Source: Paucidesulfovibrio sp050251775
Lineage (GTDB): Bacteria; Desulfobacterota; Desulfovibrionia; Desulfovibrionales; Desulfovibrionaceae
Assembly (NCBI GenBank): GCA_050251775.1
Contig: JBFWMD010000004.1
Location: 18,829-82,828 of the forward strand
DNA length: 64,000 nt
Direction: 5' to 3'
Shown: in pieces, positions 26,296 through 37,428 of the stretch
Layout: the number at the start of each line of letters is the position of its first letter
How positions within the stretch are numbered: the stretch's first letter is position 1
The notes under the pieces: model-generated
Database searches by the model: none
What the model was told of the DNA's origin: nothing
Seen by the model: the letters and a program-made list of their open reading frames with translations, nothing else
Position numbers and translations under genes: made by a program

Positions 26296-28695
26296 ATGGC
26301 GAATATGGATCAGCTGGAACTCAAGACCATTGATGATTTGCGGGCGCTCAGCGAGCGAGTCGATGATTTGTATGCCACGGGAAAGACCGACGAGGCCCGT
26401 GCTCTGCTGCAGGGCATGGCCGCCGCGCAGGAAATTTCTTCTGCATATGTGTTGTTTTTTGAATCCGAGTTGATGTTTCAGGAAAAGAATTTCGAGCAGG
26501 AGCTTGAGCTGCTCGAACAAGCGATTGCAGAAAGGGGGGATGACTATTTTTTGCTGCGATCCAAGGGGGTATGTCTTTCCAATCTTGGCCGGAGAGAAGA
26601 AGCAATAGTGCTTTATGACAAGGCGCTGGCGATCAAGCCGGATGACTATCGCAGCTTGCGCAGCAAGGGAGTGAGCCTTTCCGAGCTTGGCCGCGATGAA
26701 GAAGCACGAGCGGTTTATGACAAGGCGCTGGCGATCAATCCGGATGATTCTCAAAGTTTACGCGAGAAGGGGGCATCTTTTTTCAGGCTTGGCCGCGAGG
26801 AAGAAGCAATAGCGGTTTATGACAAGGCGCTGGCGATCAAGCCTGATGACTACCACAGCTTGCGCAACAAGGGAGTGAGCCTTTCCAAGCTTGGCCGCGA
26901 GGAAGAAGCACGAGCGGTTTATGACAAGGCGCTGGCGATCAATCCTGATGACTATCATAGCCTGCGCGAAAAAGGAGTGATCCTTTCCAAGCTTGGCCGC
27001 GAGGAAGAAGCACGAGCGGTTTTCGACAAGGCGCTGGCGATCAAGCCGGATGACTACCACAGCTTGCGCAACAAGGGAGTGTGCCTTTCCAATCTTGGCC
27101 GCGAGGAAGAAGCAATAGCGCTTTATGACAAGGCGCTGGAGATCAAGCCAGATGATCCTTTCAGCCTACTCAACAAGGGGATAAACCAGTTTAAGCTTGG
27201 CCAGCATCAAGAGGCGTTGGCACTGCTGGAGCAGGCCAATGCACTCAAACCAGATGATCCGGATATCGCTTCGGCATATGGATATGCCGTACAATTTATT
27301 AAGATTATTCAAGGGTTAATCAAGTTGGCTGCACCTGCTGGAAACAAAAAGATTCCCAAGCAGGAGGCTGCCCCGCAGACGGACGCGGTTGCAAGCGGAG
27401 TCGATGACCTTCGGGTGCTTGTTGTGGAAACTCGAAGATCCTTTGAAAAGGACATCGAGAGTTTCAAGAGGAACATGTTGGAAACTGAGGAGAAATTACG
27501 AGAGTATATCGAAGCTGGCCCGCGACTGGATGATCAACGAAGCCTGTTCTTTTTGTTGCGGAAATGGAATTCCTATACTCCGATCGTTTCCGGGGTGGAT
27601 GGTGAGGATTCCGTGGGCGGCGGGTATTTTTTATACCACAGAGGCGTTGGCGTCATTGTTGATCCAGGCTGTGACTTTATCAACAATTTTCACCGTGCAG
27701 GGCTGCGTATTGCAGACGTGCAGCATATTATTGTTACACATGCACATAACGATCATACCGCTGATTTTGAATCCTTGCTGACGCTTTTCCATCAGTGCAA
27801 TCGAGGAAAGGAAAAAGATAAACAACGGCAAATCAGCATCTACTTCAGCCCCAGTGCGCTGATGAAGCTGAACAGCCTGATCGGATTGAAGAGTCCTTCC
27901 TACATCAAGGATGTGCATCCGGTCTCTCCCGGTCAAACCTATGATCTGGGCAAAGGCCTTTCCCTGCGGATTCTTCCCGCATATCACCAGGATACCGTGG
28001 CCAAGGATTATGCCATTGGCGTCCGTTTCGACATCGGTTCCGGACCGGAAGCTCGCCGAATTGTAATGACCTCGGACACCAGCCTGTTTCCGACCGCCCA
28101 AGGGATGAAGAGCGTGAATACCAAGGCTCCGGAAATCTGGACCCGCTACGGTCTTGGAGATTCCAGCGACTCAATGAAGCCTGTTGATCTGCTCATTCCC
28201 CACATCGGCTCTGTTCGGCCCGCTGAATTCGATGCCAACATTGATTCCCGCTATGATGAAATCTTTTACCCCAACCATCTCGGAGTCATGGGCACCTTGC
28301 GGGTGATTACGGCCTTGCGGCCTGGATTGGCTGTTGTCTCCGAGTTTGGCGAAGAACTGAAGAATTTCAGGCCAAAACTTATGAGGCTTTTAGCGCAAGT
28401 TGTGGCTAAGCAGTGTGAGCAAACAAGGGCAAATCCGATCAATGTACTTTTTGGCGACCTCCCATTTGTGTATGATGTCGCAGCTAGGGGAGTATACTGC
28501 GTAGTGAATGAAGAATTTATTCCAGCAGCAGATATCGCTTGCTGTTTAGTGCGTCCTGACCATTGTGATGAAACTTTCACTTATTTCATCAATAGTAATT
28601 CAAAAGAGGATGATGAAATACAAATTCGATCTTCAACTGAAAAGTTTATGAAGCAAAGAAGTGGATTTACAGCTGAGTTTTTCAAGAAGAAGTAA
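26296..28695 (+). CDS. TPR-repeat protein with C-terminal metallo-beta-lactamase fold hydrolase
   Basis: 799 residues, cytoplasmic by absence of a signal. Residues about 45-320 are tandem 34-residue TPRs; six are nearly alike (pattern YDKALAIKPDDYHSLRNKGV). A helical linker (about 355-410) leads to an MBL domain at about 420-740 with a full ligand set: THAHNDH (481-487), Asp of TSDTS (about 592) and His of YPNHLG (about 659), so a dinuclear metal site is likely. The substrate is unknown: nuclease, phosphodiesterase or protease-like roles are all possible. Base composition is clearly lower in GC than the flanking genes, and the gene stands alone between clpB and a membrane-protein gene, which suggests transfer. 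TPRs imply a protein trigger or partner. Confidence 0.85.
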   Translation: MANMDQLELKTIDDLRALSERVDDLYATGKTDEARALLQGMAAAQEISSAYVLFFESELMFQEKNFEQELELLEQAIAERGDDYFLLRSKGVCLSNLGRREEAIVLYDKALAIKPDDYRSLRSKGVSLSELGRDEEARAVYDKALAINPDDSQSLREKGASFFRLGREEEAIAVYDKALAIKPDDYHSLRNKGVSLSKLGREEEARAVYDKALAINPDDYHSLREKGVILSKLGREEEARAVFDKALAIKPDDYHSLRNKGVCLSNLGREEEAIALYDKALEIKPDDPFSLLNKGINQFKLGQHQEALALLEQANALKPDDPDIASAYGYAVQFIKIIQGLIKLAAPAGNKKIPKQEAAPQTDAVASGVDDLRVLVVETRRSFEKDIESFKRNMLETEEKLREYIEAGPRLDDQRSLFFLLRKWNSYTPIVSGVDGEDSVGGGYFLYHRGVGVIVDPGCDFINNFHRAGLRIADVQHIIVTHAHNDHTADFESLLTLFHQCNRGKEKDKQRQISIYFSPSALMKLNSLIGLKSPSYIKDVHPVSPGQTYDLGKGLSLRILPAYHQDTVAKDYAIGVRFDIGSGPEARRIVMTSDTSLFPTAQGMKSVNTKAPEIWTRYGLGDSSDSMKPVDLLIPHIGSVRPAEFDANIDSRYDEIFYPNHLGVMGTLRVITALRPGLAVVSEFGEELKNFRPKLMRLLAQVVAKQCEQTRANPINVLFGDLPFVYDVAARGVYCVVNEEFIPAADIACCLVRPDHCDETFTYFINSNSKEDDEIQIRSSTEKFMKQRSGFTAEFFKKK
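26617..27228 (+). repeat. six tandem 102-bp units inside the TPR region
   Basis: The word GACAAGGCGCTGG recurs at 26617, 26719, 26821, 26923, 27025 and 27127, exactly 102 bp apart. The middle units are almost identical at DNA level, which suggests recent amplification or gene conversion; the last is more diverged. Confidence 0.9.
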
Positions 28696-28766
28696 ATGTG
28701 TTATTGGATGGGATATTGGTAGTGAGGTCTTAGCGAACTGCATGTATTTCACCCTTGGAGAGGCTT

Positions 28767-30113
28767 ATGCTCGCTGACATCCTGGCCCAACTGACCCAGC
28801 CGAACGCACCCGAGGCCCTGGAGCGGCTTTACCGTTCGGATCGGGCAGGCTTTGCCTGGGCGCTGTCCGAGGCGTTGGCTGCGCGGCCCGATTCCGAGCT
28901 GCTGCGGGCCTGGACCGCGCGTCTGGCTGCGGATGCGGCGGAGGCTGCGGACAGGGCGGCTCCGGGGGTGTCATGGGCAAGCCCAGGGACGGGAATGAGT
29001 GTCGCTGCGGGGCATCACTCCCCAACGGCGCGGCGCGAAATCTGGCTGGTCGTGGTTTTGGCCCTGCTGGCAGGGCTGTTCATCAAATTGCCGGGCATCT
29101 TTCCGGATTCCTCCCTGACCTTTTTCCGTGAGGACTGGTTCTATCCCCGCAACATTGTTCCGGGACCGCTGGGAGCTCTGTTCCTCTACCTGCTGTATGC
29201 GCGGGGCTGGAAACACCCCGGCTCCTGGCTGGCGCTCGGGCTGTTCGCGGTTCCGGCGCTTTGGCTCAATTTTTTGTCAGACACGCGCGCCGACGCCACC
29301 CTGCTGGCCTGCCTGCACGGGCCGTTGCTGCTCTGGTGTCTCTTGAGCGCGGCCTGGGCCGGGGGCGGCTGGCCGGACGTGGAGCAACGGCGGACCTACA
29401 TCCGCTTCTTCGGGGAGCTGCTGGTCTTTTCGGTCCTGCTGCTGCTCGGGGGCGGGGTGCTGCTGTTGCTGACCCAGGGCCTGTTCGAGTTGCTGAACGT
29501 GCCCACCAGATGGATCTGGGAATGGATGCTGCCCATGGGCGGAGCGGCCATTCCCGTGGTGGCGGGCTGGGCCGTGCTGCGCCACGGCGGGGGCATGCGG
29601 ATCATGCCGCTTCTGGCGCGCATCTTCGCGCCCCTGTTCCTGGTGCTGACCATGGGCTACCTCGTGCGCATGGCCGCGCATGTTTCGGAATTGTTCCGTG
29701 ACCGGGACACGCTGCTGGTCTACAACCTGCTCCTGCTGGCCGTGCTGGGGCTGGCGGTGTTTTCGCTCTCTGGCCGGTCCGGGGGGGACGACCGGGACAC
29801 AGACGCGCGCTCCGGCCTGGTGGAGTGGCTGCTGGCCTTCCTGCTGGTCCTGACCGTGCTGCTCGACTTCGTGGGGCTGGCGGCCATCGGCGACCGTCTT
29901 CTGGAAATGGGCGCGACCCCGAACCGGCTGGCCGTGCTCGGTTCGAACCTTGCCGTGCTCGGCAACCTGCTGGCCCTGCTGCTCGGCTACGCTCGTTTGC
30001 TCCGACGCCGGGCCGTTCCAGCGGACCTGGAGCGAATCACGGCGCGCTATTTGCCGGTATACGCCCTCTGGACCGCCGGGGTTGCGTTCGTTTTTCCGCT
30101 GCTCTGGGGGTGA
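28767..30113 (+). CDS. multi-pass membrane protein, DUF4153-like
   Basis: 448 residues: a soluble N-terminal region of about 90 residues and then some ten hydrophobic segments. The stretches ADATLLACLHGPLLLWCL and RFFGELLVFSVLLLLGGG with the following LTQGLFELL resemble the DUF4153 family of unknown function; I would not claim more. GGAG lies six bases before the ATG at 28767. GC-rich codon use returns here after the lower-GC TPR-MBL gene. Confidence 0.6.
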   Translation: MLADILAQLTQPNAPEALERLYRSDRAGFAWALSEALAARPDSELLRAWTARLAADAAEAADRAAPGVSWASPGTGMSVAAGHHSPTARREIWLVVVLALLAGLFIKLPGIFPDSSLTFFREDWFYPRNIVPGPLGALFLYLLYARGWKHPGSWLALGLFAVPALWLNFLSDTRADATLLACLHGPLLLWCLLSAAWAGGGWPDVEQRRTYIRFFGELLVFSVLLLLGGGVLLLLTQGLFELLNVPTRWIWEWMLPMGGAAIPVVAGWAVLRHGGGMRIMPLLARIFAPLFLVLTMGYLVRMAAHVSELFRDRDTLLVYNLLLLAVLGLAVFSLSGRSGGDDRDTDARSGLVEWLLAFLLVLTVLLDFVGLAAIGDRLLEMGATPNRLAVLGSNLAVLGNLLALLLGYARLLRRRAVPADLERITARYLPVYALWTAGVAFVFPLLWG

Positions 30114-30249
30114 CGGGCAGCCCTCTTTCCGGACGTTCGTTACGCGTTCACCGGCGCTGGAGTCCAAAAACCTTGACTTTCCGTGTTGCGGCTTGATCTT
30201 AAGAAGATCGGACCGTTATTTTTCAAGCGGCCAAGACCGGAGAGAAGCC

Positions 30250-31455
30250 ATGAGCGCCATCACGAACACGGATCTGGAAAATTATGCGGAGCTGCTGATC
30301 TGGTCGCTGCGCACCTCGCGGGCCGAAAAGATGCGCAACGGCGACGCCGTGGTGGTGCGCTTCGACTATCCGGCCATCCGGCTGGCCGAATCCCTGTACA
30401 CCCGGTTGGTGGACGAGCATCTCAACCCGGTGCTTCGGCTTCTGCCCACCCCGCTCATGGAGGGCGAGCACTACCTGAACACCAGTTTCGGCCAGCTCGT
30501 GTTCCAGGAACCGGGCGAGGTGGAGCTCTATGCGGGCTGCGCCGGGGTCATCAACGTTTATTCCCCCCTGGAGCTGACGCATCTGGCCGGGATCGACCCG
30601 CGCACCATCCAGGAGGACCGTCGCGCCCGGCAGACCGTGTTCGAGGTCATGGAGCGACGCAGGCGCAGCGGGCGGCTCGGCTGGACCTCCTGCGTGCTGC
30701 CCAGCCCGGCCCTGGCCAGGGCCTCGGGCCAGCCCCTGGAGGAATACGAAGAGCGCTGGCTGCGGGCCTGCTGGTTGAACATGCCCAGCCCGGTCCGCGA
30801 GTGGCGGCGGCTGCGCGGTGAACTGGGCGAAATCGCGTCCTGGCTGGATGCGCTGGGCATGGAGAGCCTGCATGTGCAGGCCCCCAATGTGGACTTGACT
30901 CTTGCGCCCGGTGACAATCGTCGTTTCCGGGGCGTAACCGGCGCCAACGTGCCCAGCAGCGAGATTTTTGTTTCACCGGACAATCGGAGCGTGCATGGCG
31001 AGTACTGGTCCGATCTGCCTTCGGTGGAACTGGGCCGGATGGTGCTCGGCGTGCGGCTGGCCTTTGAGGGCGGGGTTGCGGTGCGGGCCGAGGCCCAGAC
31101 CAATGCCCAGTTTCTGCAACAGCGGCTCCACGCCGATGCGGGCGCGCGCCGGGTGGGCGAGTTCGCGCTGACGGACCGCCGTTTTTCCCGCGTGGACCGC
31201 TTCATGGCCCACACCATTTTGGACGAGAACCACGGTGGCGAGCATGGCAGTTGCCACATCGCCCTGGGGGCGTCCATTCCAGGCACTTTTTCCGGGCCGC
31301 AGGAAATCCTGACCCCCGAGATGGAGCGCGCCCTTGGGTTCAACACCTCCGGCGTCCACTGGGACCTGGTGAATACGGAACACAAGCTCGTCACGGCGCG
31401 GGTTGCCGGGGGCCGGGAAGTGGTCATCTACGAGAACGGCGAGTTTTGCCGCTGA
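30250..31455 (+). CDS. M29-family aminopeptidase (AmpS/PepS type)
   Basis: 401 residues. The C-terminal catalytic half contains RRVGEFALTD, RFMAHTILDENHGGEHGS and CHIALG, the metal-ligand arrangement of M29 (thermophilic) metallo-aminopeptidases, which remove N-terminal residues from peptides in the cytoplasm. The N-terminal half has VVVRFDYPAIRLAESLY and the family-like LNMPSPVREW. The ATG at 30250 follows GGAG by seven bases. A hyphenated palindrome GATCTT-AAG-AAGATC lies at 30195-30209 after a possible TTGACT -35 box and may be an operator. Confidence 0.88.
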   Translation: MSAITNTDLENYAELLIWSLRTSRAEKMRNGDAVVVRFDYPAIRLAESLYTRLVDEHLNPVLRLLPTPLMEGEHYLNTSFGQLVFQEPGEVELYAGCAGVINVYSPLELTHLAGIDPRTIQEDRRARQTVFEVMERRRRSGRLGWTSCVLPSPALARASGQPLEEYEERWLRACWLNMPSPVREWRRLRGELGEIASWLDALGMESLHVQAPNVDLTLAPGDNRRFRGVTGANVPSSEIFVSPDNRSVHGEYWSDLPSVELGRMVLGVRLAFEGGVAVRAEAQTNAQFLQQRLHADAGARRVGEFALTDRRFSRVDRFMAHTILDENHGGEHGSCHIALGASIPGTFSGPQEILTPEMERALGFNTSGVHWDLVNTEHKLVTARVAGGREVVIYENGEFCR

Positions 31456-31480
31456 GGCGCAAGCGGTTTCTTGGGAATCA

Positions 31481-31514
31481 AACGGCGCGGCATCCCCTCG
31501 GACGCCGCGCCGTT
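31481..31514. terminator. hairpin between the convergent M29 and TM2 genes
   Basis: Perfect 11-bp stem (31481-31491 with 31504-31514), 12-base loop. The T-runs are poor, so it may work with Rho or only weakly. Confidence 0.45.
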
Positions 31515-31537
31515 GTCATGTGATCGGGAAGGACGCG

Positions 31538-32356
31538 CTACTCCTGGAGCAGGGCCTGACCTTCGCTGTCCTTATGCACGTTGAGGATCGCCAGCACGAT
31601 GTCCAGCAGATACCAGGTCAGCAGCCCGCCCAGGGTGAAGAGCTTGAGGATGCCGAGCACGCGGTGGCCGAGGTAGAAGCGGTCCATGCCCACAAGGCCG
31701 CCCAGGAAGGCCAGCACGAGGCAGATGCTCTGATAGCGGCGCTTCGGGCGGAGCAGGGGCTCGCCGTGGGCGTCGGAGCGGATGCGGCCCGTGATGACCA
31801 GATAGAGGTCCAGCAGCTGCCAGAGCAGGACGATCAGCAGCAGCGGCCAGAAGAGGATTCCCGAGCCCGTGGGATGCTGGAACGGGTTGGAGTTGTACCA
31901 GAAGAAGGCCACGTAATAGAGCAGGCTCACGCCCAGGCGCGTGAAGCAGAGTCGCCGGAAGCCGAGGTAGAGGTAATGCACGCCGAGGCCGGCCCCGAAG
32001 ACCGTGAGGATCAGGTAGGTCAGGCTTTCCTTGCTCTCCGCGCCTTCCAGGGGCACGCCGTTGACATCCTTGGGGCTGCCGCCCACGAGCAGGTAGAGGT
32101 CGATAAGCCACCAGATGAACAGGCCGCCCAGGGTGATCATCTTGAGGATGCCCGTGCCGATCTTTCCGAGATAGAAGCGGTCCAGGCCGGTCCAGCCGAG
32201 AAAGAGGCTGAGCACGATGGCGACACCGAGAACCCGTTTGGGAGCATTTTCCGAGGATTCGGGGGCGGGTCGCTTGAAGCTCGCCAGCAGCCATTTCCAT
32301 TCATCACCGTACGCCGAGGTCTGGGGCTGTTCTTCCGTCTTGTTTTCCGTTTCCAT
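31538..32356 (-). CDS. TM2-domain membrane protein with repeated modules
   Basis: 272 residues. Two clear TM2 modules (FLGWTGLDRFYLGKIGTGIL near residue 60 and LVGMDRFYLGHRVLGILK near residue 215) and a weaker one between them (GAGLGVHYLYLGFRRL). TM2 modules are pairs of transmembrane helices joined by a tight turn with a DRF-like motif; their function in bacteria is poorly known. CAGGAGG lies six bases before the ATG. Confidence 0.85.
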   Translation of the reverse strand: METENKTEEQPQTSAYGDEWKWLLASFKRPAPESSENAPKRVLGVAIVLSLFLGWTGLDRFYLGKIGTGILKMITLGGLFIWWLIDLYLLVGGSPKDVNGVPLEGAESKESLTYLILTVFGAGLGVHYLYLGFRRLCFTRLGVSLLYYVAFFWYNSNPFQHPTGSGILFWPLLLIVLLWQLLDLYLVITGRIRSDAHGEPLLRPKRRYQSICLVLAFLGGLVGMDRFYLGHRVLGILKLFTLGGLLTWYLLDIVLAILNVHKDSEGQALLQE

Positions 32357-32527
32357 TGCGTCCTCCTGTTCTTTGTAAAAATATAAAGCTTACCCGGTGA
32401 GATACGAGGAGGCCATACCAGATTTTCGCCTTAAATGCCAGGTATCGGATATCGAGATCTGGTGACACCGCGGTCCGGCGATTGGCTGCTTGTCGTCTGT
32501 TTTGTCCTGTTTTTCCCGCCCGGCCCG

Positions 32528-32555
32528 TTGACATCGCCACCCCGGTGCTTATTCC
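32528..32555 (+). promoter_or_regulatory. promoter for grpE
   Basis: Consensus TTGACA (32528-32533), 16-nt spacer, TATTCC (32550-32555), 49 bp before the ATG. The rest of the 248-bp gap to the TM2 gene shows nothing clear. Confidence 0.5.
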
Positions 32556-32604
32556 TACAGGGCAACGGGGCGCTGCCCCATCTACATTGAGCAAGGAAAG
32601 ACAG

Positions 32605-33171
32605 ATGAGCGATGAGAAGAACTGTGAATCCGCGAAATCCGAAACCGGACAGGCGGACGGAGTGACTCAGGAGATCGATCTCTCGGAAGAGGAGCTGGAA
32701 GCGCTCTGCCGGGAGCGCGTCTGCCCCGCCTGCAACGTCATGCGGGAAGCTGATGACCTTCGGCTGCGCGCTTTCGCGGACACCGAGAACATCAAGAAGC
32801 GCCTTCTGCGGGAAACCGAGGAGCTGCGGAAGTATGCCGGAGAGAGCATTCTGGCGGATCTGCTTCCGGTGCTCGACAACCTCGACCTGGCCCTGGAGCA
32901 CGCCAAGGGGCTGGATGCCTGCGCCGATTTCGTGGTCGGCGTGGAAATGACCCGCAAAATCTTCCTGGATACGCTGGAACGGCAGGGGCTTTCGTCCATC
33001 AAGGCTTCGGCCGGGGACGAGTTCGACCCCAACGTCCACGAGGCCGTGGGCATGATCCGCAACGAGGAGTTGTCCGACGGAGCGGTGGTCCATCTGATCC
33101 AGCGCGGCTACTCCCTCAAGGGCCGGCTGTTGCGGCCCGCCAAGGTCATGGTCAACAGACTGGAAGGTTGA
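32605..33171 (+). CDS. grpE: GrpE nucleotide exchange factor
   Basis: 188 residues. A coiled-coil N-terminal half (about 45-95, LRLRAFADTENIKKRLLRE) and the beta-wing C-terminal domain with DEFDPNVHEAVG and GYSLKGRLLRPAKVMV. GrpE releases ADP from DnaK, which is encoded 109 bp downstream. An unusual Cys group (Cys35, Cys40, Cys43 in CRERVCPAC) precedes the coiled coil; E. coli GrpE has none. The ATG at 32605 follows AAGGAAAG; the longer open frame upstream spans the promoter. Confidence 0.96.
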   Translation: MSDEKNCESAKSETGQADGVTQEIDLSEEELEALCRERVCPACNVMREADDLRLRAFADTENIKKRLLRETEELRKYAGESILADLLPVLDNLDLALEHAKGLDACADFVVGVEMTRKIFLDTLERQGLSSIKASAGDEFDPNVHEAVGMIRNEELSDGAVVHLIQRGYSLKGRLLRPAKVMVNRLEG

Positions 33172-33195
33172 TGCATGTTCCCCGCGCCCGGCCCC

Positions 33196-33223
33196 TTTAC
33201 AACAGGGCAGCGCGTATTATCTT
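33196..33223 (+). promoter_or_regulatory. promoter for dnaK
   Basis: TTTACA (33196-33201), 16-nt spacer, TATCTT (33218-33223), 57 bp before the ATG. It suggests dnaK can be transcribed apart from grpE. Confidence 0.5.
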
Positions 33224-33280
33224 TGAGACGTTGCAGTGAATCGCAAATTTATCTCCGGATTTTAATGAGGAGGACGCATA

Positions 33281-35209
<1,929 letters not shown>

Positions 35210-35231
35210 CCCGGAAACGTTACGTATTCTC

Positions 35232-35261
35232 AAGGCCGCCGGTTCTCCGGCGGCCTTTTTT
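35232..35261 (+). terminator. Rho-independent terminator after dnaK
   Basis: Perfect 11-bp stem (35232-35242 with 35247-35257), loop TTCT, T-run. Confidence 0.9.
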
Positions 35262-35324
35262 CATATCCGCCGCACGCCGGCCGCCCCCCCCACGGGGCCG
35301 GCAACGCCGCGACCCGCCCGACAC

Positions 35325-35353
35325 TTGCCTTGCGAGGCCAACCGGTATAGCCT
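35325..35353 (+). promoter_or_regulatory. promoter for the LpoA-like-gatCA operon
   Basis: TTGCCT (35325-35330), 17-nt spacer, TAGCCT (35348-35353); an alternative -10, TATAGC, overlaps it. The ATG is about 60 bp further. Confidence 0.45.
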
Positions 35354-35412
35354 GTCCCGGCCAGTTCTCACGGATTCAAGCACGATCCATGCACGCCAAC
35401 CGGAAGAGACCA

Positions 35413-37407
35413 ATGCTTCGAACGCAACACGAAATATTCCGCATTGCGGTTTTGCTGCTTCTGGGACTTCTACTTTTCGGAGCGAGCGGCTGCCAGAGCG
35501 GCTTGCAGATCGGCAGGCGTCCGCTGGCGAACACCGCGACGCTGCCCACACCTCAGCTGCGACAGGAGGCCGACGCGGCCTTTGCCGAACAGCGCTGGGC
35601 GCAAAGCGAATTTTATTATCAGCGCCTTGTGGAGCGCCAGGACCTGGACGCGCCGCAGCGCCCTGAAGCGCTCAAGCGGCTGGCGGACAGCGCTCTGCGC
35701 GCCGAGCATCCCATACAGGCCCAGCTGGCTCTGGAGCAATGGGCCGCGGTGCAGCCGGAAGCCGAAGGCGGCTGGCAGTACAACGCCCTGCTGCTCGACG
35801 CCTACCGCGCCCTGGGGCGGGAGGGCGAACTGGCCTCGCTCAAGGGCAGGCTCCTGAACGACGCTTCCCTGACCTGGGCCACGCGCCACCGCGCGGGCGT
35901 ACGTCTGGCCCTTGGCTATGCCTCTGAGGGTCGGGAAGACAAGGCCCTGGAGACCCTTGAGGCGTTTTACGACCGGGCCCCCGGCGTGGAGGCCCGCGCC
36001 GAGATGGAAACGACCCTCTTCCGGGGCATGCAGAGTCTCGCGGATGTGGACGCCCTGGCCAGGGCCGTCCCCCCAACCCGGCGTCTGGCCTTTCCCGGTG
36101 CGCTGGTGCTCTTCGAGCAGGCCCGCCGCGAGGCGCAGAGCGGGAAAAAGGAATGGGACAGCTCCTGGAAGATCATGCGCGGCATTCTTTCCAACGCCGA
36201 CCTCGCGGACAAGGTCATGCTCGGCGACATCCTCCAGGGCCTGGAGCGGGCCAACGGCCAGCCGCGCAGCGGCGTGGTTCTGCTGCTGCCCGTGACTGGC
36301 CGCTACCAGGAAGTGGGGCGCAAGATCGTGCGCGGCGCGGGCGCGGCCCAGTGGATGCTGGCCAACAGCGGCGTGGAGATCGACATCAAGGTTGTGAACA
36401 CGGATGCCCCGGACTGGCTGGAGCGGCTGGCCAACCTGCCGCCCCAGTACGCCGTGGTGGGCGGCCCGTTGCGGGTGTCGAGCTTCAAGACCCTGGAGCA
36501 GAGCGGCGAACTCTCGCGCCGGGCCGTGTTTGGTTTCCTGCCTTCCCTGGGCGAGGCGCGTGAGGGAACGCAGGCCTGGCGCTTCTTCCCCTCCCGGGAG
36601 GATGAGGTCCGCGCCCTGGTGCGCATCGCTTCTCAGCGGCTGGGCATCCGCAGCTTTGGCGTGCTCAACCCTGCGGAACCGTTCGGAACCGAAATGGCCG
36701 ATATCTTCCGCAAGGAAGTCATGCTGGCCGGGGGCAGTGTCGCCTCGCAGCAATCGTACGTGCCCAAGGACTCCCCGAGCTGGGGCCGGCGCATCGCGGA
36801 CCTGCTGCACGTTCCGGCCAGTTTCGACAAGGACGCGCCCCTGCCCGAGGCGAATTTTGGCGCGGTCTTCCTGCCGGACGGCTGGTCCCAGGCCCAGCTC
36901 CTGGTTCCGAACTTCTTCTTTTATGACGCCACGGACATGGTCTTCCTCGGCCCGAACCTCTGGAGCAGCGCCCTGGACCGCGTCACAGACGTGGAGGAGA
37001 CGTATTTCCGGCTGGCCATCTGCCCCGGCGCGTGGAACGCCCAGAGTCCTGGCGCGGAAAAGCTTCAGGCCCTGTTGGATTCCGAAGGCCTGGGCCAGGC
37101 CGACCTCTGGGTGGCCCTGGGCTACGACTGGCTGCGCATGACCGCCGGATTGGGCGCACTGCCTTCCGGCTGGACCCCGTCCGAGGTCAATGCACGGCTT
37201 CAGCGCGTGCGGATGGAATACAGCCTCGCGCCCATGAGCTGGGATGCGGACGGCGTGACCTATGAGGATATGTACCTGTTCACGCCCGGCCCGGACGGCG
37301 GCACAGTGCTGACCGATCCCGAGGAATTCGCGGCCCGGTTCGCCCGGGCCAAGGCCAAGCGCGAAGAGCGTCGCAAGCTCTGGCGGCAGAATCAGAAACA
37401 CCATTAG
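35413..37407 (+). CDS. LpoA-like lipoprotein: TPR-type N-terminal region plus periplasmic-binding fold
   Basis: 664 residues. A lipoprotein signal ends in the lipobox FGASGC (Cys near residue 27). Residues about 45-280 are helical repeats of TPR type; residues about 300-620 resemble the type 1 periplasmic-binding fold (GVVLLLPVTGRYQEVGRKI, FGVLNPAEPFGTEMADIF). That layout is shared with LpoA, the outer-membrane activator of PBP1a in E. coli. No penicillin-binding gene is near, so the activator role is inference from architecture. The ATG at 35413 gives a compact signal peptide; one 24 bases earlier is possible. gatC starts 21 bp after the stop. Confidence 0.75.
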   Translation: MLRTQHEIFRIAVLLLLGLLLFGASGCQSGLQIGRRPLANTATLPTPQLRQEADAAFAEQRWAQSEFYYQRLVERQDLDAPQRPEALKRLADSALRAEHPIQAQLALEQWAAVQPEAEGGWQYNALLLDAYRALGREGELASLKGRLLNDASLTWATRHRAGVRLALGYASEGREDKALETLEAFYDRAPGVEARAEMETTLFRGMQSLADVDALARAVPPTRRLAFPGALVLFEQARREAQSGKKEWDSSWKIMRGILSNADLADKVMLGDILQGLERANGQPRSGVVLLLPVTGRYQEVGRKIVRGAGAAQWMLANSGVEIDIKVVNTDAPDWLERLANLPPQYAVVGGPLRVSSFKTLEQSGELSRRAVFGFLPSLGEAREGTQAWRFFPSREDEVRALVRIASQRLGIRSFGVLNPAEPFGTEMADIFRKEVMLAGGSVASQQSYVPKDSPSWGRRIADLLHVPASFDKDAPLPEANFGAVFLPDGWSQAQLLVPNFFFYDATDMVFLGPNLWSSALDRVTDVEETYFRLAICPGAWNAQSPGAEKLQALLDSEGLGQADLWVALGYDWLRMTAGLGALPSGWTPSEVNARLQRVRMEYSLAPMSWDADGVTYEDMYLFTPGPDGGTVLTDPEEFAARFARAKAKREERRKLWRQNQKHH

Positions 37408-37428
37408 ACCGAACAAGGAACCCGACGC

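Noticed and set aside
26617..27228. Regular direct repeats that might suggest a CRISPR array
   Set aside because: The 102-bp period is in frame and codes for TPRs; there is no short repeat/unique spacer pattern and no cas gene.
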